From Paractinoplanes rishiriensis (GTDB taxonomy: Bacteria; Actinomycetota; Actinomycetes; Mycobacteriales; Micromonosporaceae), in contig NZ_BOMV01000065.1 in NCBI RefSeq assembly GCF_016862375.1, positions 1 to 64,000 on the forward strand: DNA of 64,000 nucleotides. Reading direction: 5' to 3'. Position numbers and translations under genes: made by a program. Positions within the stretch are counted from its first letter, which is position 1. The number at the start of each line of letters is the position of its first letter. This document shows, piece after piece, positions 35,407 through 45,600 of this stretch. Under the pieces are notes generated by a model, which saw only the letters and a program-made list of their open reading frames with translations, did no database searches and was not told the origin of the DNA.

Positions 35407-36612
35407 ATGAGACGACTCACCTATGTACTGCTCGCGGGGTTGACCGCCGCCACCGCCGCGACCGTGGTGGCGTTACCGGGGTCCGGCAGCGCGCAGAGCG
35501 AAGCGGCCGCACCCGTCTGGGACCTCGACCGGCAGAAACTGGCCGCCAATTCGGACGTGCCCACCTTCGGCGGCTCGTACGTGGACGACGACGGCGCCAC
35601 CCACGTCTGGTCGACCCGGCCCGCGGCGAGCGGCCGGCTCGTGCACCGGGCCGACTACACGTTCGCCCAGCTGGTCGCCTGGCGGGACGCCACCCGCGCG
35701 CTGCTGGCGCTGCCCGGCGTGACCACGCTGGACATCGACGAGCGCACCAACCGGCTGGAGGTCGGCGTCGAGGACACCGGCCGGGACGGTCCCGCCGTCA
35801 CCGCCGGGCTGGCCCGTCTCGGCGTGCCCCGGCCGGCGGTCAGGTTGACCCGGAACGGCCCGATCACCCGCACGCTCGGCGACGAGGCCAGGCCGCTGCG
35901 CGGCGGCCTCAAGATCCGGTTCGGCGAGAAGTTCTGCAGCCTGGGCTTCATCGCGCAGCGCGCCGGGGTGAGCGGGTTCGTGACCAACTCGCACTGCTCG
36001 ACCCAGCCCGGCGTGATGGACTCCGGCAAATACTGGCAGCCCAACAAGCCGGTCGACGGCAGCAAGGTGGTCGGCTCCGAGACCGCCGACCCCGCGTACA
36101 CCGCCAGCATCGCCTGCCCGCCGGGCCGCAAATGCCGCCGGAGCGACTCCAACTTCGTGGCCGGGACCGCCGGCGTGGGGCTCAGCCAGGGCCACATCGC
36201 CCGCCCGCCGCTGAACAGCACGATCTGGAACGGCACCGACACGTTCCGGATCGTCGGCATCCGGGAAACGGCGATCGGCCGCAACGTCACGAAGGTCGGC
36301 CAGACCACCGGCCGCACCGCCGGTACCGTGACCAACGCCTGTGTAGACCTGAACCCGCGCGACACCACCATTCCGACCACCCTGTTCTGCCAGAGCATGG
36401 CCACCTACAAGGCGGAGCTGGGCGACAGCGGCGCCCCGGTCTTCGAGATCCTCAACGCGGACCAGAACACCGTCGCACTGATCGGCATCCACTGGGGGAT
36501 CGGCCCCAACGACGCGGTGCCGCCGCAGCAGCGCAGCTACTTCAGCCCGCTGAGCAGCGTCCAGGCGGAGCTCGGCACCCTGCGAGTCTGCTCCGACGCG
36601 ACCATCTGCTGA
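35407..36612 (+). CDS. Secreted S1-family serine protease (streptogrisin-like)
   Basis: A 401-residue pre-pro-protease. A signal peptide ends near residue 30 (GSGSAQS), then a propeptide of about 130 residues. The chymotrypsin-like domain has the histidine in TNSHCST, the aspartate probably in RSDSNFV and the nucleophile in ELGDSGAPVFEI. Six cysteines suggest disulfides. It begins 24 bp after the DapA-family gene but has its own export signal and a strong terminator, so it may be independently transcribed. Confidence 0.83.
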   Translation: MRRLTYVLLAGLTAATAATVVALPGSGSAQSEAAAPVWDLDRQKLAANSDVPTFGGSYVDDDGATHVWSTRPAASGRLVHRADYTFAQLVAWRDATRALLALPGVTTLDIDERTNRLEVGVEDTGRDGPAVTAGLARLGVPRPAVRLTRNGPITRTLGDEARPLRGGLKIRFGEKFCSLGFIAQRAGVSGFVTNSHCSTQPGVMDSGKYWQPNKPVDGSKVVGSETADPAYTASIACPPGRKCRRSDSNFVAGTAGVGLSQGHIARPPLNSTIWNGTDTFRIVGIRETAIGRNVTKVGQTTGRTAGTVTNACVDLNPRDTTIPTTLFCQSMATYKAELGDSGAPVFEILNADQNTVALIGIHWGIGPNDAVPPQQRSYFSPLSSVQAELGTLRVCSDATIC

Positions 36613-36621
36613 ACCACTGCC

Positions 36622-36654
36622 GCCCGGCGGCTCCCGCTGCGGGAGCCGCCGGGC
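36622..36654 (+). terminator. Terminator after the S1 protease gene
   Basis: A perfect 15-bp stem GCCCGGCGGCTCCCG / CGGGAGCCGCCGGGC with a CTG loop; no T-run, as is common in actinobacteria. Confidence 0.75.
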
Positions 36655-36929
36655 CAACCGACACAACCGCTGCGAATTCCCCGTCCAACGCCTCTGAATA
36701 ATAGAGTTGCAACTCACGGCGAATTGTGCGGGTGATCATTTTGGCAGATCATGATTGGTTCCGAAATTCCGTACGGTGGTCAATTCGGGGCGGCGCCCGA
36801 TCGTAGTTGTCGCATTGGTCGGGAAAGCGACTTCGCCCCCACGCCGCGGCACTTGATCGATACGATCGCTATTTGTGCATCTCGATCTTTGTCCGTGGCG
36901 GCGTCGCGGATCCAATGAGGAGTTACTGC
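36655..36929. other. Comparatively AT-rich control region upstream of the SARP gene
   Basis: About 275 bp with visibly lower GC than its surroundings (runs such as TGAATAATAGAG and TGATCATTTTGG). No gene is seen. It probably holds the promoter of the SARP gene; no clear -35/-10 pair stands out. Confidence 0.45.
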
Positions 36930-37760
36930 ATGAGTGGGCGGTTGAAGTTTGAATCATTCCGCACGGAAGTCGGCACACCCCAGATTCGGCTGCTGGGGCA
37001 GATGGAAATCGTCGATGCCGTCGGCTTCAGGGTGACGCTGCAATTGCAGTGCCGCAAGGTTCTCGCGCTGTTGACTGTGGCGGCCGGGCGGCCGCTCACC
37101 ACCGAGCAACTGGTGCGGCGGGTGTGGGGCGACGACGCGCCGTTGCGGGCCGCGCAGATGGTGCGGTCGCACCTTCGGGTGTTGCGGGGCGCGTTCGGGG
37201 GTGACGCGCTGTTCGACCGGATCTCGGCCGGTTACCGCATCGTGCCGGAGCGGTGCCGGGTCGACGCCTGGATGTTCCGCGCGCTGCTGGCCGAGGCGCG
37301 TCAGCGGTTGCCGGACGACGCCATGGGCGCCATCCGGGCCGCCGAGGCGGCGCTGGCTCTGTGGCGAGATACCGATGCCATGCCTGACGTGGTGGACGTC
37401 CTGGTACTCCGAGCGGAGGCGGCGTACCTGGAGGAGCTGCGGTGCCAGGCGGAGGAGACGCTGGGGCAGGCCTGGCTGTCGTCCGGCCGGGCCGACCTGG
37501 CGCTGCCGCGGCTGCGGAGCCTCGTCGAGCTGCACCCGGAGCGGGAGCGCTTCTGGTTGCAGCTGATGGTCGCCGAGGCGCTCAGCGGCCGGCTGGTGGA
37601 GGCGGCCGGCGGGACGTTCCGGCGAGCCCGTCACCACCTGGTCGAGGAGACGGGCCTTCAGTCCGCCGGTCTGGAGGCGTTGCAGCGCGCCCTGCTCGAC
37701 GAGCGGGCGCCGGAGCAACTCCTGGCTCTGATCGCCCTCAGTAATAGCGCACATGCATAG
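36930..37760 (+). CDS. SARP/BTAD-family transcriptional activator
   Basis: A 276-residue regulator made of an OmpR-like winged helix (QLQCRKVLALLTVAAGRPLT, RAAQMVRSHLRVLRGAFGGDAL) and a bacterial transcriptional-activation domain (DAWMFRALLAEARQRL, ELHPERERFWLQLMVAEALSG). It has no NB-ARC or TPR extension. The ATG at 36930 follows GAGGAG; the longer upstream ORF is compositionally odd. It lies directly upstream of the secreted I36-like protein and the transporter genes and is their likely activator. Confidence 0.85.
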   Translation: MSGRLKFESFRTEVGTPQIRLLGQMEIVDAVGFRVTLQLQCRKVLALLTVAAGRPLTTEQLVRRVWGDDAPLRAAQMVRSHLRVLRGAFGGDALFDRISAGYRIVPERCRVDAWMFRALLAEARQRLPDDAMGAIRAAEAALALWRDTDAMPDVVDVLVLRAEAAYLEELRCQAEETLGQAWLSSGRADLALPRLRSLVELHPERERFWLQLMVAEALSGRLVEAAGGTFRRARHHLVEETGLQSAGLEALQRALLDERAPEQLLALIALSNSAHA

Positions 37761-37857
37761 CGTTACCTACGCGCGGGTGTCATGCCGCCTTACCCGGGGT
37801 GTCGAGACTTCTCGGCTAGATGGAGCCGCACGTGCTCCGCACGGGAGGAGAACGACA

Positions 37858-38268
37858 ATGCACAAACGCTGGTCCGCAGTGGCCGCTGCGACGTTTTTCG
37901 CGTCCGCCGCCGTCGTGCTCGGCATCGCCGGTCCCGCCTCGGCGAACACGAACTTCAACGGCAGTTGCGAGTCGTCGGAGGGGTGCATCTACAAAAACAC
38001 CCGCCATGTCGCGTCGCAGGGCATCTGGGACTACGAGGGCACCGACCGCGACCTCCGTGGCAACTACTTCATCAACGCCAGCGGTACCGAGGTCGACGAC
38101 AACGGCACCTCTTTCCAGAACAACGGAACGAGTTGCATCGCCATGTGGGGCAACCACACCGGCACGAACAGCACGTGGGCAATCTGGGCGGCACCGGGAG
38201 GCGGCAAGTACGACGCGGCCGGCACCTCCTACAACGACCAGGTCACGTCGATGTGGTGGGAGTGCTGA
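37858..38268 (+). CDS. Small secreted protein, peptidase-inhibitor I36-like
   Basis: A 136-residue precursor. The signal peptide is cleaved near ASA-NT (about residue 30), giving a mature protein of about 106 residues. It starts NFNGSCESSEGCIYKN and ends NDQVTSMWWEC, with four cysteines (likely two disulfides) and the I36 / beta-gamma-crystallin-like spacing of NGTSCIAMWGN. The family includes the metalloprotease inhibitor SMPI. A protease inhibitor or small bacteriocin-like protein are both possible. GGGAGGAG precedes the ATG and a strong terminator follows. Confidence 0.68.
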   Translation: MHKRWSAVAAATFFASAAVVLGIAGPASANTNFNGSCESSEGCIYKNTRHVASQGIWDYEGTDRDLRGNYFINASGTEVDDNGTSFQNNGTSCIAMWGNHTGTNSTWAIWAAPGGGKYDAAGTSYNDQVTSMWWEC

Positions 38269-38282
38269 CGCGATCCCGCTGA

Positions 38283-38317
38283 GGTAGGGCGTGCGGTGTT
38301 CGCCCGCACGCCCTACC
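38283..38317 (+). terminator. Terminator after the I36-like gene
   Basis: GGTAGGGCGTGCGG / CCGCACGCCCTACC: a perfect 14-bp stem with a 7-nt loop. It separates the small secreted protein from the lipoprotein/transporter genes, and could allow higher expression of the former. Confidence 0.75.
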
Positions 38318-38356
38318 CATCCGCCAACGACGAATCTCATTCCCAGGAGTGGATCA

Positions 38357-39274
38357 ATGGTGAAACGCGTTCTCGTGACGGCCGCTGTCGTCATCGGAGC
38401 TCTGGGTGCCGCGGCAGGTTGTTCCGGGCCGGCCCCGCAGTCGTCGTCGAGGGCTTCCGCCGAGGCGGAGATCCCGGTGGTCACGGCCTCGCCCACCGTT
38501 TCCAACCTGAACAAAGCGCTCCTGCCCCTCGACCAGTACGTAGCCACCGCGGACCAGATGTCCGATCTCCAGTACGCGTCGGCCCTGCTCGCCAGCGATT
38601 GCATGAAGCGGTACGGCATCGCCTGGGATCCCGGTGAACGGCCGGTTCTGGCCTGGTTCAGGGACCGGACGAACCGGCTGGGCTTCGTCGACGAGGTGAA
38701 TGCCGCCAAGTTCGGATATCACCCGGACCCGGCCACGGCCGGCGATGGGCAGAACCCGGACAAGAAGCGCGGCGTCCAGCTCACCGATGAGCAGGCCCGC
38801 GTCCTGCAGGGCGATGGGGACGGGCAGAAATCCAACGGCGACATTCCCGAGGGAGGCTGCTTCGGCGAGGGTCGCCGCAAGATCGGTTGGGATCCGGGCG
38901 ACACGATGTGGGTTCAGATGATCTGGAACGACGCGACGCAACGCTCTCTGGCCGACAAGCGCGCCACCGAGTTGAATGCCCGGTGGAGCAGTTGTATGGC
39001 CGAGAGCGGCTACCGGTACGACAAGTTCGAGGACGCCCAGGACGACCGGCGGTGGTGGAAGCAAGACGATGCCCCGGCTTCCCGGGCCGAGATCAACACG
39101 GCGGTGGCGGATGTCCGCTGCAAGAAGAAGATCAACTATGTCGGTGCGCTGACCGCCGTCCTGGTCGCCTACCAGCAGCAGGCCGTCGACAAGAACGCCG
39201 AGCGGTTGGCGAGCGTCCGCGGCAAGACCGACGAGGCGCTGAAGAAGGCCGCGGCGGTGCTGGGTGGGCGCTAG
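38357..39274 (+). CDS. Lipoprotein of unknown function
   Basis: A 305-residue lipoprotein: signal VKRVLVTAAVVIGALGAAAGC with lipobox AAGC. The mature part is hydrophilic with paired cysteines (ASDCMKRYG, EGGCFGEG, WSSCMAESGY, DVRCKKK), which resembles actinobacterial lipoproteins encoded next to MacAB-like exporters. CAGGAG lies before the ATG. The stop overlaps the adaptor gene by 11 bp, so the two are coupled. The function is unknown; a role in signal sensing or substrate delivery for the transporter is inference. Confidence 0.7.
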   Translation: MVKRVLVTAAVVIGALGAAAGCSGPAPQSSSRASAEAEIPVVTASPTVSNLNKALLPLDQYVATADQMSDLQYASALLASDCMKRYGIAWDPGERPVLAWFRDRTNRLGFVDEVNAAKFGYHPDPATAGDGQNPDKKRGVQLTDEQARVLQGDGDGQKSNGDIPEGGCFGEGRRKIGWDPGDTMWVQMIWNDATQRSLADKRATELNARWSSCMAESGYRYDKFEDAQDDRRWWKQDDAPASRAEINTAVADVRCKKKINYVGALTAVLVAYQQQAVDKNAERLASVRGKTDEALKKAAAVLGGR

Positions 39275-40571
39275 CCGTGCCGAGGCGGACGTCGACGGCG
39301 CGACCGATCCGGTGACCCGGGAACTTCCGGCCGCGGAGCCGGTCGCGCCGCCGGCGCCGTTGCGCGGGCGGCGCCGGTTCCTGCTCGGGCTGCTGACCGG
39401 GGCGGTGCTGATGGCGGGCGGCGGGTTGTTCGCCTCCACGTTCATCAAGTCGCCCCAGCAGGTGGCGTCCGAGGCCGCGCCACCACCGCCGACCATGATC
39501 ACCGTGCCGGTGGCGGAGCGGGTCCTGAAGCAGACCGTGGTGCTGCGCGGCACGGTCGCGCCGGAGCGCGCGGTCGACGTCAAGCCGGTGCTGGGTGACG
39601 GCCGGTCCGTCATCACCCGCAAGGTCGTCGCGACCGGCGACAACATCGGCTCCGGGAGCGTGCTGGCCGAAATCTCCGGGCGCCCGGTCATCGGGTTGCG
39701 GGGCCGCATCCCGCCGTACCGCGAGATCGGCCCGGGGATGAAGGGGCCGGACGTGGAGCAGTTGCAGTCCGCGCTGCGCGGCCTGGGCTACCGGATCACC
39801 GACGAGCGGGGCGAGTTCGGTGCCTCGACCCAGCGGGTGCTGCGCCAGATGTACCGGGCGCGGGACTACGACCCGCCGCTGCGGGCGGTGAAGACCGATG
39901 CCACTGAGACCGGCACCACCGCCCCGGAGCCCGAATTCGAGGTCTACGTGCCGATGAGCGAGCTGGTCTACATCGCCACGTTCCCGGCACAGGTGACCGC
40001 GGTCAAGAAGGGACTCGGCGCCGAGGTGGACGGGTCCATCCTGACCCTGTCGCTCGGCGGACTGGTCGTCCGGGGCAATCTCGTACCCGCCGACCGGGAA
40101 CTGGTCGAGACCGGGATGCCCGTGGAGATCTATAACGAGACCAGCGACGAGAAGGTGCCCGGCAAGGTGGGCACGATCGGCGAACTGCGGCAGAGCAGCG
40201 CGGCCGGGGGCGGCGGTGAGCAGGGGAACGGGCATCCGATTGAGGTGCGCGGCACCAAGGCGATCCCCATGGATTTCGCGGGGGAGGACGTCCGGCTCAC
40301 CGTCACGGCCGCCACCACCGGCGAGGCGGTGCTGGTCGTACCGGTGTCGGCGGTGTTCTCGGCAGCCGACGGCTCGACGCAGGTGCTCCGGATCGTCGAC
40401 GGCGACCGGCGCGAACCCGTCACGGTGCGGACCGGTGCCTCCTCGGGCGGCTTCGTCCAGGTCACCGCCGACGGGCTGAGCAAGGGCGACCGGGTCCTGG
40501 TCGGCGAGCGGATGACGACCGGCGGCGAAGCGCCCGAACCGCAGACCACGGGCGGTGGCGATGGAAACTGA
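39264..40571 (+). CDS. Periplasmic adaptor (MacA/HlyD-like) with peptidoglycan-binding domain
   Basis: A 435-residue membrane-anchored protein. It has an N-terminal cytoplasmic Pro/Ala segment, one helix (RFLLGLLTGAVLMAGGGLFA), a hairpin-less adaptor region (VVLRGTVAPERAVDVKP) and an embedded peptidoglycan-binding motif (GMKGPDVEQLQSALRGLGY). Barrel-sandwich strands follow. It starts with GTG inside the end of the lipoprotein gene, and its stop overlaps the ATPase start. In gram-positives such adaptors help MacB-type pumps export peptides or antibiotics. Confidence 0.8.
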   Translation: MGASRAEADVDGATDPVTRELPAAEPVAPPAPLRGRRRFLLGLLTGAVLMAGGGLFASTFIKSPQQVASEAAPPPPTMITVPVAERVLKQTVVLRGTVAPERAVDVKPVLGDGRSVITRKVVATGDNIGSGSVLAEISGRPVIGLRGRIPPYREIGPGMKGPDVEQLQSALRGLGYRITDERGEFGASTQRVLRQMYRARDYDPPLRAVKTDATETGTTAPEPEFEVYVPMSELVYIATFPAQVTAVKKGLGAEVDGSILTLSLGGLVVRGNLVPADRELVETGMPVEIYNETSDEKVPGKVGTIGELRQSSAAGGGGEQGNGHPIEVRGTKAIPMDFAGEDVRLTVTAATTGEAVLVVPVSAVFSAADGSTQVLRIVDGDRREPVTVRTGASSGGFVQVTADGLSKGDRVLVGERMTTGGEAPEPQTTGGGDGN

Positions 40572-41241
40572 GGAGGTTCCGCCGGTCGTCGAGTTCGCCG
40601 GGGTGACCCGTAGCTATGCGGGGCCGCCGCCGGTGCGGGCGCTCCGCGGTGCCGACCTGCTGATCGGCGCGGGCGAATACGTGGCCGTGATCGGCCCGTC
40701 CGGATCGGGCAAGTCGACCTTCCTGAACGTGGTGGGCCTGCTGGACCGGCCGGACAGCGGCGTCTACCGGCTCGACGGCATCGACACCGCCGGGCTGCGC
40801 GAGCGGGACCGCACCGCCCTGCGCGGCCGCCGGATCGGTTTCGTCTTCCAGTCCTTCCACCTGGTGCGGCACCGGTCGGTGCTGGAGAACGTGACATTGG
40901 CGCTGATCTACACGGGGGTGAGCCGCCGGGCCCGGGCCGGGCTGGCGCTGGAGACCCTGGAGCGGGTGGGTCTCACCCATCGGGCGCACGCCATGGCAGG
41001 GCACCTGTCCGGTGGCGAGGCGCAGCGGGTCGCGATCGCGCGGGCGCTGGTGAACCGGCCCTCGATGCTGCTGTGCGACGAGCCGACCGGCAATCTGGAC
41101 AGCACCAACGCGCAGGCGGTGCTCGCGCTGATCGACGAGCTGAACGCCGGCGGTCTCACGGTGCTGATGGTGTCGCACGACTCGCAGGTGGCTGGGCGGG
41201 CCCAGCGGGCCGTGTTCATCAAGGACGGGGTGCTGCGGTGA
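40561..41241 (+). CDS. MacB/LolD-type ABC transporter ATPase
   Basis: A 226-residue ATPase. Walker A GPSGSGKST, signature LSGGEAQRVAIARAL, Walker B MLLCDEPTGNLDS and a switch histidine (MVSHDSQ) are intact. The IGFVFQSFHLV Q-loop places it in the MacB/LolD group that drives mechanotransmission rather than drug flipping. An ATG at 40561 or a GTG two codons earlier may start it. It overlaps both neighbours. Confidence 0.92.
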   Translation: METEEVPPVVEFAGVTRSYAGPPPVRALRGADLLIGAGEYVAVIGPSGSGKSTFLNVVGLLDRPDSGVYRLDGIDTAGLRERDRTALRGRRIGFVFQSFHLVRHRSVLENVTLALIYTGVSRRARAGLALETLERVGLTHRAHAMAGHLSGGEAQRVAIARALVNRPSMLLCDEPTGNLDSTNAQAVLALIDELNAGGLTVLMVSHDSQVAGRAQRAVFIKDGVLR

Positions 41242-42446
41242 TCCGGCCGACCCGGTTCGGCGTGCGGGACCTCGTCGACGAGTCCGTCGCGGGCATGCTC
41301 GCCCGGCCCGGCCGGGCCGGCCTCACCGTGTTGGGCACCCTGCTGGGCGTGGCCGCGTTCGTCACCGTGCTGGGCCTGACCAGCACCGTCGGCGGGCAGA
41401 TCAGCGGACGTTTCACCGCGCTGGTCGCCACCGAGGTCACCGTGCAGGCGGCCGACGTCCCGGGCGGTGGCCCGGCTTTCCCGGACGACGCCGAGCAGCG
41501 ACTGCTCGGGCTGAACGGGGTGCGCAGCGCCGGGGTCTTCTGGGAGGTCGCCGAAGGCGGCCGGCTGACCGCGCACCGCCCCACCGACCAGGAGCCCGGC
41601 GAGGACCTGAAGGTGCTGGCCGCCTCGCCCGGCTACCTGCGGGCGATCCACGCCCGGCTGATGACCGGCCGGTTCTTCGGCTCCTGGCACGACGAGCGCA
41701 ACGAGCGCGTCGTGGTACTGGGCTCCGGCGCGGCCAGCCGGCTCGGGATCACCTGGGTGGACAACCAGCCCGCCGTCTTCATCGGCGGGATCGCCTTCTC
41801 GGTCATCGGGATCGTCGACGACGTGGAACGCCGGGCCGACACGCTGCTGAGCGTCGTGGTCCCGGCCGGCACGGCGGAGGTCGTCTGGGGACTGCCGGAG
41901 GCGGGCAGCGGCGTGCAGGTTCAGGCGCTCATCGACACGGACATCGGCGCGGCCCGGCAGGTCGGTGCGGAGGCACCGCTCGCGTTGCGGCCCGAGACGC
42001 CGAACCTGTTCACGGTCGCGGTCCCGCCCGATCCGCAGTCGCTGCGCGAAGGCGTCAGTACCGACCTGGGCACCCTGTTCCTGGCGCTGGCCGCGGTCTG
42101 CCTGGTCGTCGGCGCCGTCGGGATCGCCAACACCACGCTGGTGGCCGTCCTGGAACGCGTCGGCGAGATCGGCCTGCGGCGGGCACTCGGCGCCCGGCGG
42201 CGGCACGTGGCCGTGCAGTTCCTGGCCGAGTCCGGCACGCTGGGCCTGGTCGGCGGCCTGCTCGGCACCAGTCTCGGCGTCGGCGCCGTGGTGGCCGTCG
42301 CGTCCCTGCGGGACTGGACTCCGATCCTGCAACCGGCCACCGTGCTGCCGGCGCCGCTGGTCGGCGCCGTCACCGGGCTGCTGGCGGGGCTCTACCCCGC
42401 GTGGCGGGCCAGCCGGATCGAACCCGCGGACGCGCTGCGCCGCTGA
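41238..42446 (+). CDS. MacB/FtsX-type ABC transporter permease
   Basis: A 402-residue permease with the MacB topology. One N-terminal helix (GLTVLGTLLGVAAFVTVLG) is followed by a large extracytoplasmic domain of about 230 residues and three C-terminal helices containing the FtsX phrase ERVGEIGLRRALGARRRHVAVQF. The cytoplasmic tail ends PAWRASRIEPADALRR. A GTG start overlaps the ATPase stop by 4 bp. It completes a lipoprotein-adaptor-ATPase-permease module. The transposon insertion lies 127 bp downstream and does not disrupt the gene. Confidence 0.9.
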   Translation: MIRPTRFGVRDLVDESVAGMLARPGRAGLTVLGTLLGVAAFVTVLGLTSTVGGQISGRFTALVATEVTVQAADVPGGGPAFPDDAEQRLLGLNGVRSAGVFWEVAEGGRLTAHRPTDQEPGEDLKVLAASPGYLRAIHARLMTGRFFGSWHDERNERVVVLGSGAASRLGITWVDNQPAVFIGGIAFSVIGIVDDVERRADTLLSVVVPAGTAEVVWGLPEAGSGVQVQALIDTDIGAARQVGAEAPLALRPETPNLFTVAVPPDPQSLREGVSTDLGTLFLALAAVCLVVGAVGIANTTLVAVLERVGEIGLRRALGARRRHVAVQFLAESGTLGLVGGLLGTSLGVGAVVAVASLRDWTPILQPATVLPAPLVGAVTGLLAGLYPAWRASRIEPADALRR

Positions 42447-42573
42447 TTGAGAAAGCCCGGGTCACCGCCGCACTGCCGGGGAATTATCGGATTACCAATA
42501 ACGACAATCCGATAATCCTGGGACGGGCCCGAAAGCAGCTACACCATAATGACTCTTATGTTGTGCGCAGATC

Positions 42574-42611
42574 GGGCCGCCCGTAGCTTCCAGCGAAAAA
42601 CCAACGCTAAG
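42574..42611 (+). repeat. Left terminal inverted repeat of the transposon
   Basis: 38 bp, beginning GGGCCGCCCGTAGCTTCCAG and ending CAACGCTAAG. The outer end abuts the AGATC target duplication; tnpA starts 78 bp inside. Confidence 0.93.
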
Positions 42612-42689
42612 GCCCATTGATCAGCTTCGTGGGTGGCCCGGTAGCGTTCCGGTCCGTTTGGTGCCGGTCGATGCTCGGGTGGGTGGATC

Positions 42690-45600
42690 GTGGCGACGCG
42701 GGACGTGTTCTCCGAGGATGAGTTGGCGCGGCTGCGGGGGTTCCCGGAGCTGGGTCGGGCAGAGTTGATCCGGCATTTCACGTTGACCAGCGCGGATGAG
42801 GCGTTCCTGCGGAAGTTCCGGACCGGCCGGAACGTGCTGGGTGTGGCGGTGCAGTTGAGCACGCTGCCGTGGCTGGGGTTCGTACCTGACGATGTGCTGG
42901 CGGCGCCGGCGGCAGCGGTGGGCCGGTTGTCGCAGCGGCTCGGGATCGCGATGGGTGAGCTGCGCGGGTACGGCGAGCGGGAGCAGACCCGCACCGATCA
43001 TCTGCGCGAGGTCGTCGGGTACGCCGGGTGGCGGACGGTGGACACCGGCGGGTGGAAGGAGTTGGACGAGTTCCTGTTCGCCCGGGCGATGGAGCATGAC
43101 TCGCCGAAGTTGCTGTTCCGGCTGGCGTGTGAGTACCTGATCTCGTCGCGGGTGGTGCGGCCGGGCGTGGTGCACCTGCTGGAGCATGTGGCCACTGCTC
43201 GGGCCCGGGCCCGGGAGGAGACGTGGACGCGGGTGGCGCATCTACTCACCCCGCGCCGGCGCGACGAGCTGGATCTGCTGCTGGTGCCGGATGCCTACCT
43301 CGGCCGCACCCCGCTGGCCTGGTTGGGCATCGGACCGACCTCGTCGAGCCCGGCGGCGGTCAAGGCGGAGCTGGAGAAGCTGGCCTACCTGCGCCGCCTC
43401 GACGCGCACACCCTCGACCTGTCGATGCTCCCGGCCGAACGGCGCCGGTTCCTGGCAGGGGTCGGTCGCCGGTTGACCGGGCAGGCGTTGCAGCGGCGCG
43501 AGCCGGAACGCCGGTACCCGATCCTGCTCACGCTGCTGGCTCAGTCGGCCGTCGACGTGCTCGACGAGACGCTGCTGCTGTTCGACCAGGCGGTCAGTGG
43601 CCGGGAGGCGGCGGCGAAGCAGAAGGTCGCCGACGCCTTGGCCGAGCGGGCCAAGGGCGGCGAGAACCGGCAGGCCCTGCTGGACGAGATCCTGACCATC
43701 GTGCTCGACACCGCGATCGGCGACGAGCAGATCGGCACCGTGCTGCGCACCACGATCGGCATGGACCGGATGCGCGCCGCGTGGGCCGAGCGCCGCGAGC
43801 GGCTGCCGCGCGACCATGGCCAGCTCAGCATGCTCGACGCGTCGATGTCGTACCTGCGCCAGTTCGCCCCGGCCGTGCTCGCCGCGGTGGAGTTCGCCGG
43901 CGGCCCGGGAACCGAGCAGCTGCTGCAGGCCGTGAGCATCCTGACCGGGCTGTACGCCACCGGCGCCCGGAAGGTCCCGTCGAGCGCCCCGGTCGGGTTC
44001 GTGCCGACGAAGTGGGCCGGCTACCTGGTCGCCGCGGAGCAGGCCGGTGACGTCACCGCGTACCGCCGGTACTGGGAGCTGGCCGTGCTGGTCGGCCTGC
44101 GCGACGGGCTGCGCTCCGGCGACATCTTCGTGCCGGGCTCGCGCCGGTACGCCGATCCGGCGTCGTTCCTGCTCACTCCGGAGGCGTGGGCGCCGCAGAA
44201 GGTGGAGTTCTGTCATCTGGTCGGCAAACCGGTCGAGGCCGCCGACGCGCTCGCCCAGGCCGGCGACGAGCTGCACACCGTCCTGGTCGACCTGGAGACC
44301 CAGCTGGCGAAGGGCAATCCGGGCGAGGTCCGGCTCACCGACGACGGCGAGCTGATCATCCCGCCGCTGACCGCCGAGGACGTACCGGCCGAGGCCGACG
44401 CGCTGCGCACGGAGTTGGCGGGGATGCTGCCGCGGGTGCCGATCGCGTCGGTGCTGGTGGAGGTGGACGCGCGGACCGGGTTCACCGATCATCTGATGCA
44501 TGCCGGTGGGAAGGTCGCCCGGCCTGCCGAGCTCAAGCGCAACCTGATGTACGTGATCATCGCGGAGGCCACGAACATGGGCCTGTCCGCGATGGCCGAG
44601 TCCTGCGGGGTGCCGTACGACGTGCTCGCCTGGACCGCCGAGTGGTACTTCCGGCCGGAGACCCTGGAGGCGGCCAACGCCGCGGTGGTCAACTACCACC
44701 ACCGGCTGCCGCTGACCCGGGCGTTCGGGTCGGGAACCCTCTCGTCGTCGGACGGGCAGCGGTTCCCGGTCAAGGGCAAGTCCATCACCGCCCGCCACCT
44801 GTCCCGGTACTTCGCCCGCGGGCAGGGCGTCTCCACCTACACCCACGTCTCCGACCAGCACTCCACCTTCGACACGAAGGTCATCGTGGCGACCGCGCCG
44901 GAGTCGCACTACGTCCTCGACGGGCTGCTGGGCAACGAGACCGACCTGCCGGTCTTCGAGCACGCCACCGACACCCACGGCGCGACCCTGGCCAACTTCG
45001 CCCTGTTCGACCTGGTCGGCAAGCAACTCTCGCCGCGGATCCGGGACCTCGGGAAGATCACCCTGTACCGGACCGGGCCCCGCGCCGACTTCCTGGACCG
45101 GTATCCGCGCGCCGGGGCGCTGCTGACCCGGCGGCTGAACCTGGACCTGATCACGGACATGTGGGACGACCTGCTGCGCGTCGCCGCGTCCGTGCAGGGC
45201 GGGCACGCCACCGCGGCGCTGGTGGTTGGGAAGCTGTGTTCCTCGAAGCGGCAGCAGAACGCGCTGACCAGCGCGATCAAGGAGTATGGGGCGCTGCGTC
45301 GCACGGTCTACGCGGCCCGGTACCTGGCCGACGAGACCTATCGGCGGCGGATCTCCCGGCAGCTGAACAAGGGCGAGAACCTGCACGCCCTGCGCCGCTC
45401 CCTGGCCTACGCCGGCGAGGGAGCGCTGCGGCGCCGGCACCACGAGCAGCAGACCGAGCAGATGTGGTGTCTGACTTTGGCGACCAACGCGATCGTCTGC
45501 TGGTCCACGGAGTACCACGGCCTCGGCGTGGCCGCCCTGCGTAGAGGCGGCCGCGACGTCGACGATGAGGTCCTGGCGCACATCTGGCCGACCCACCACG

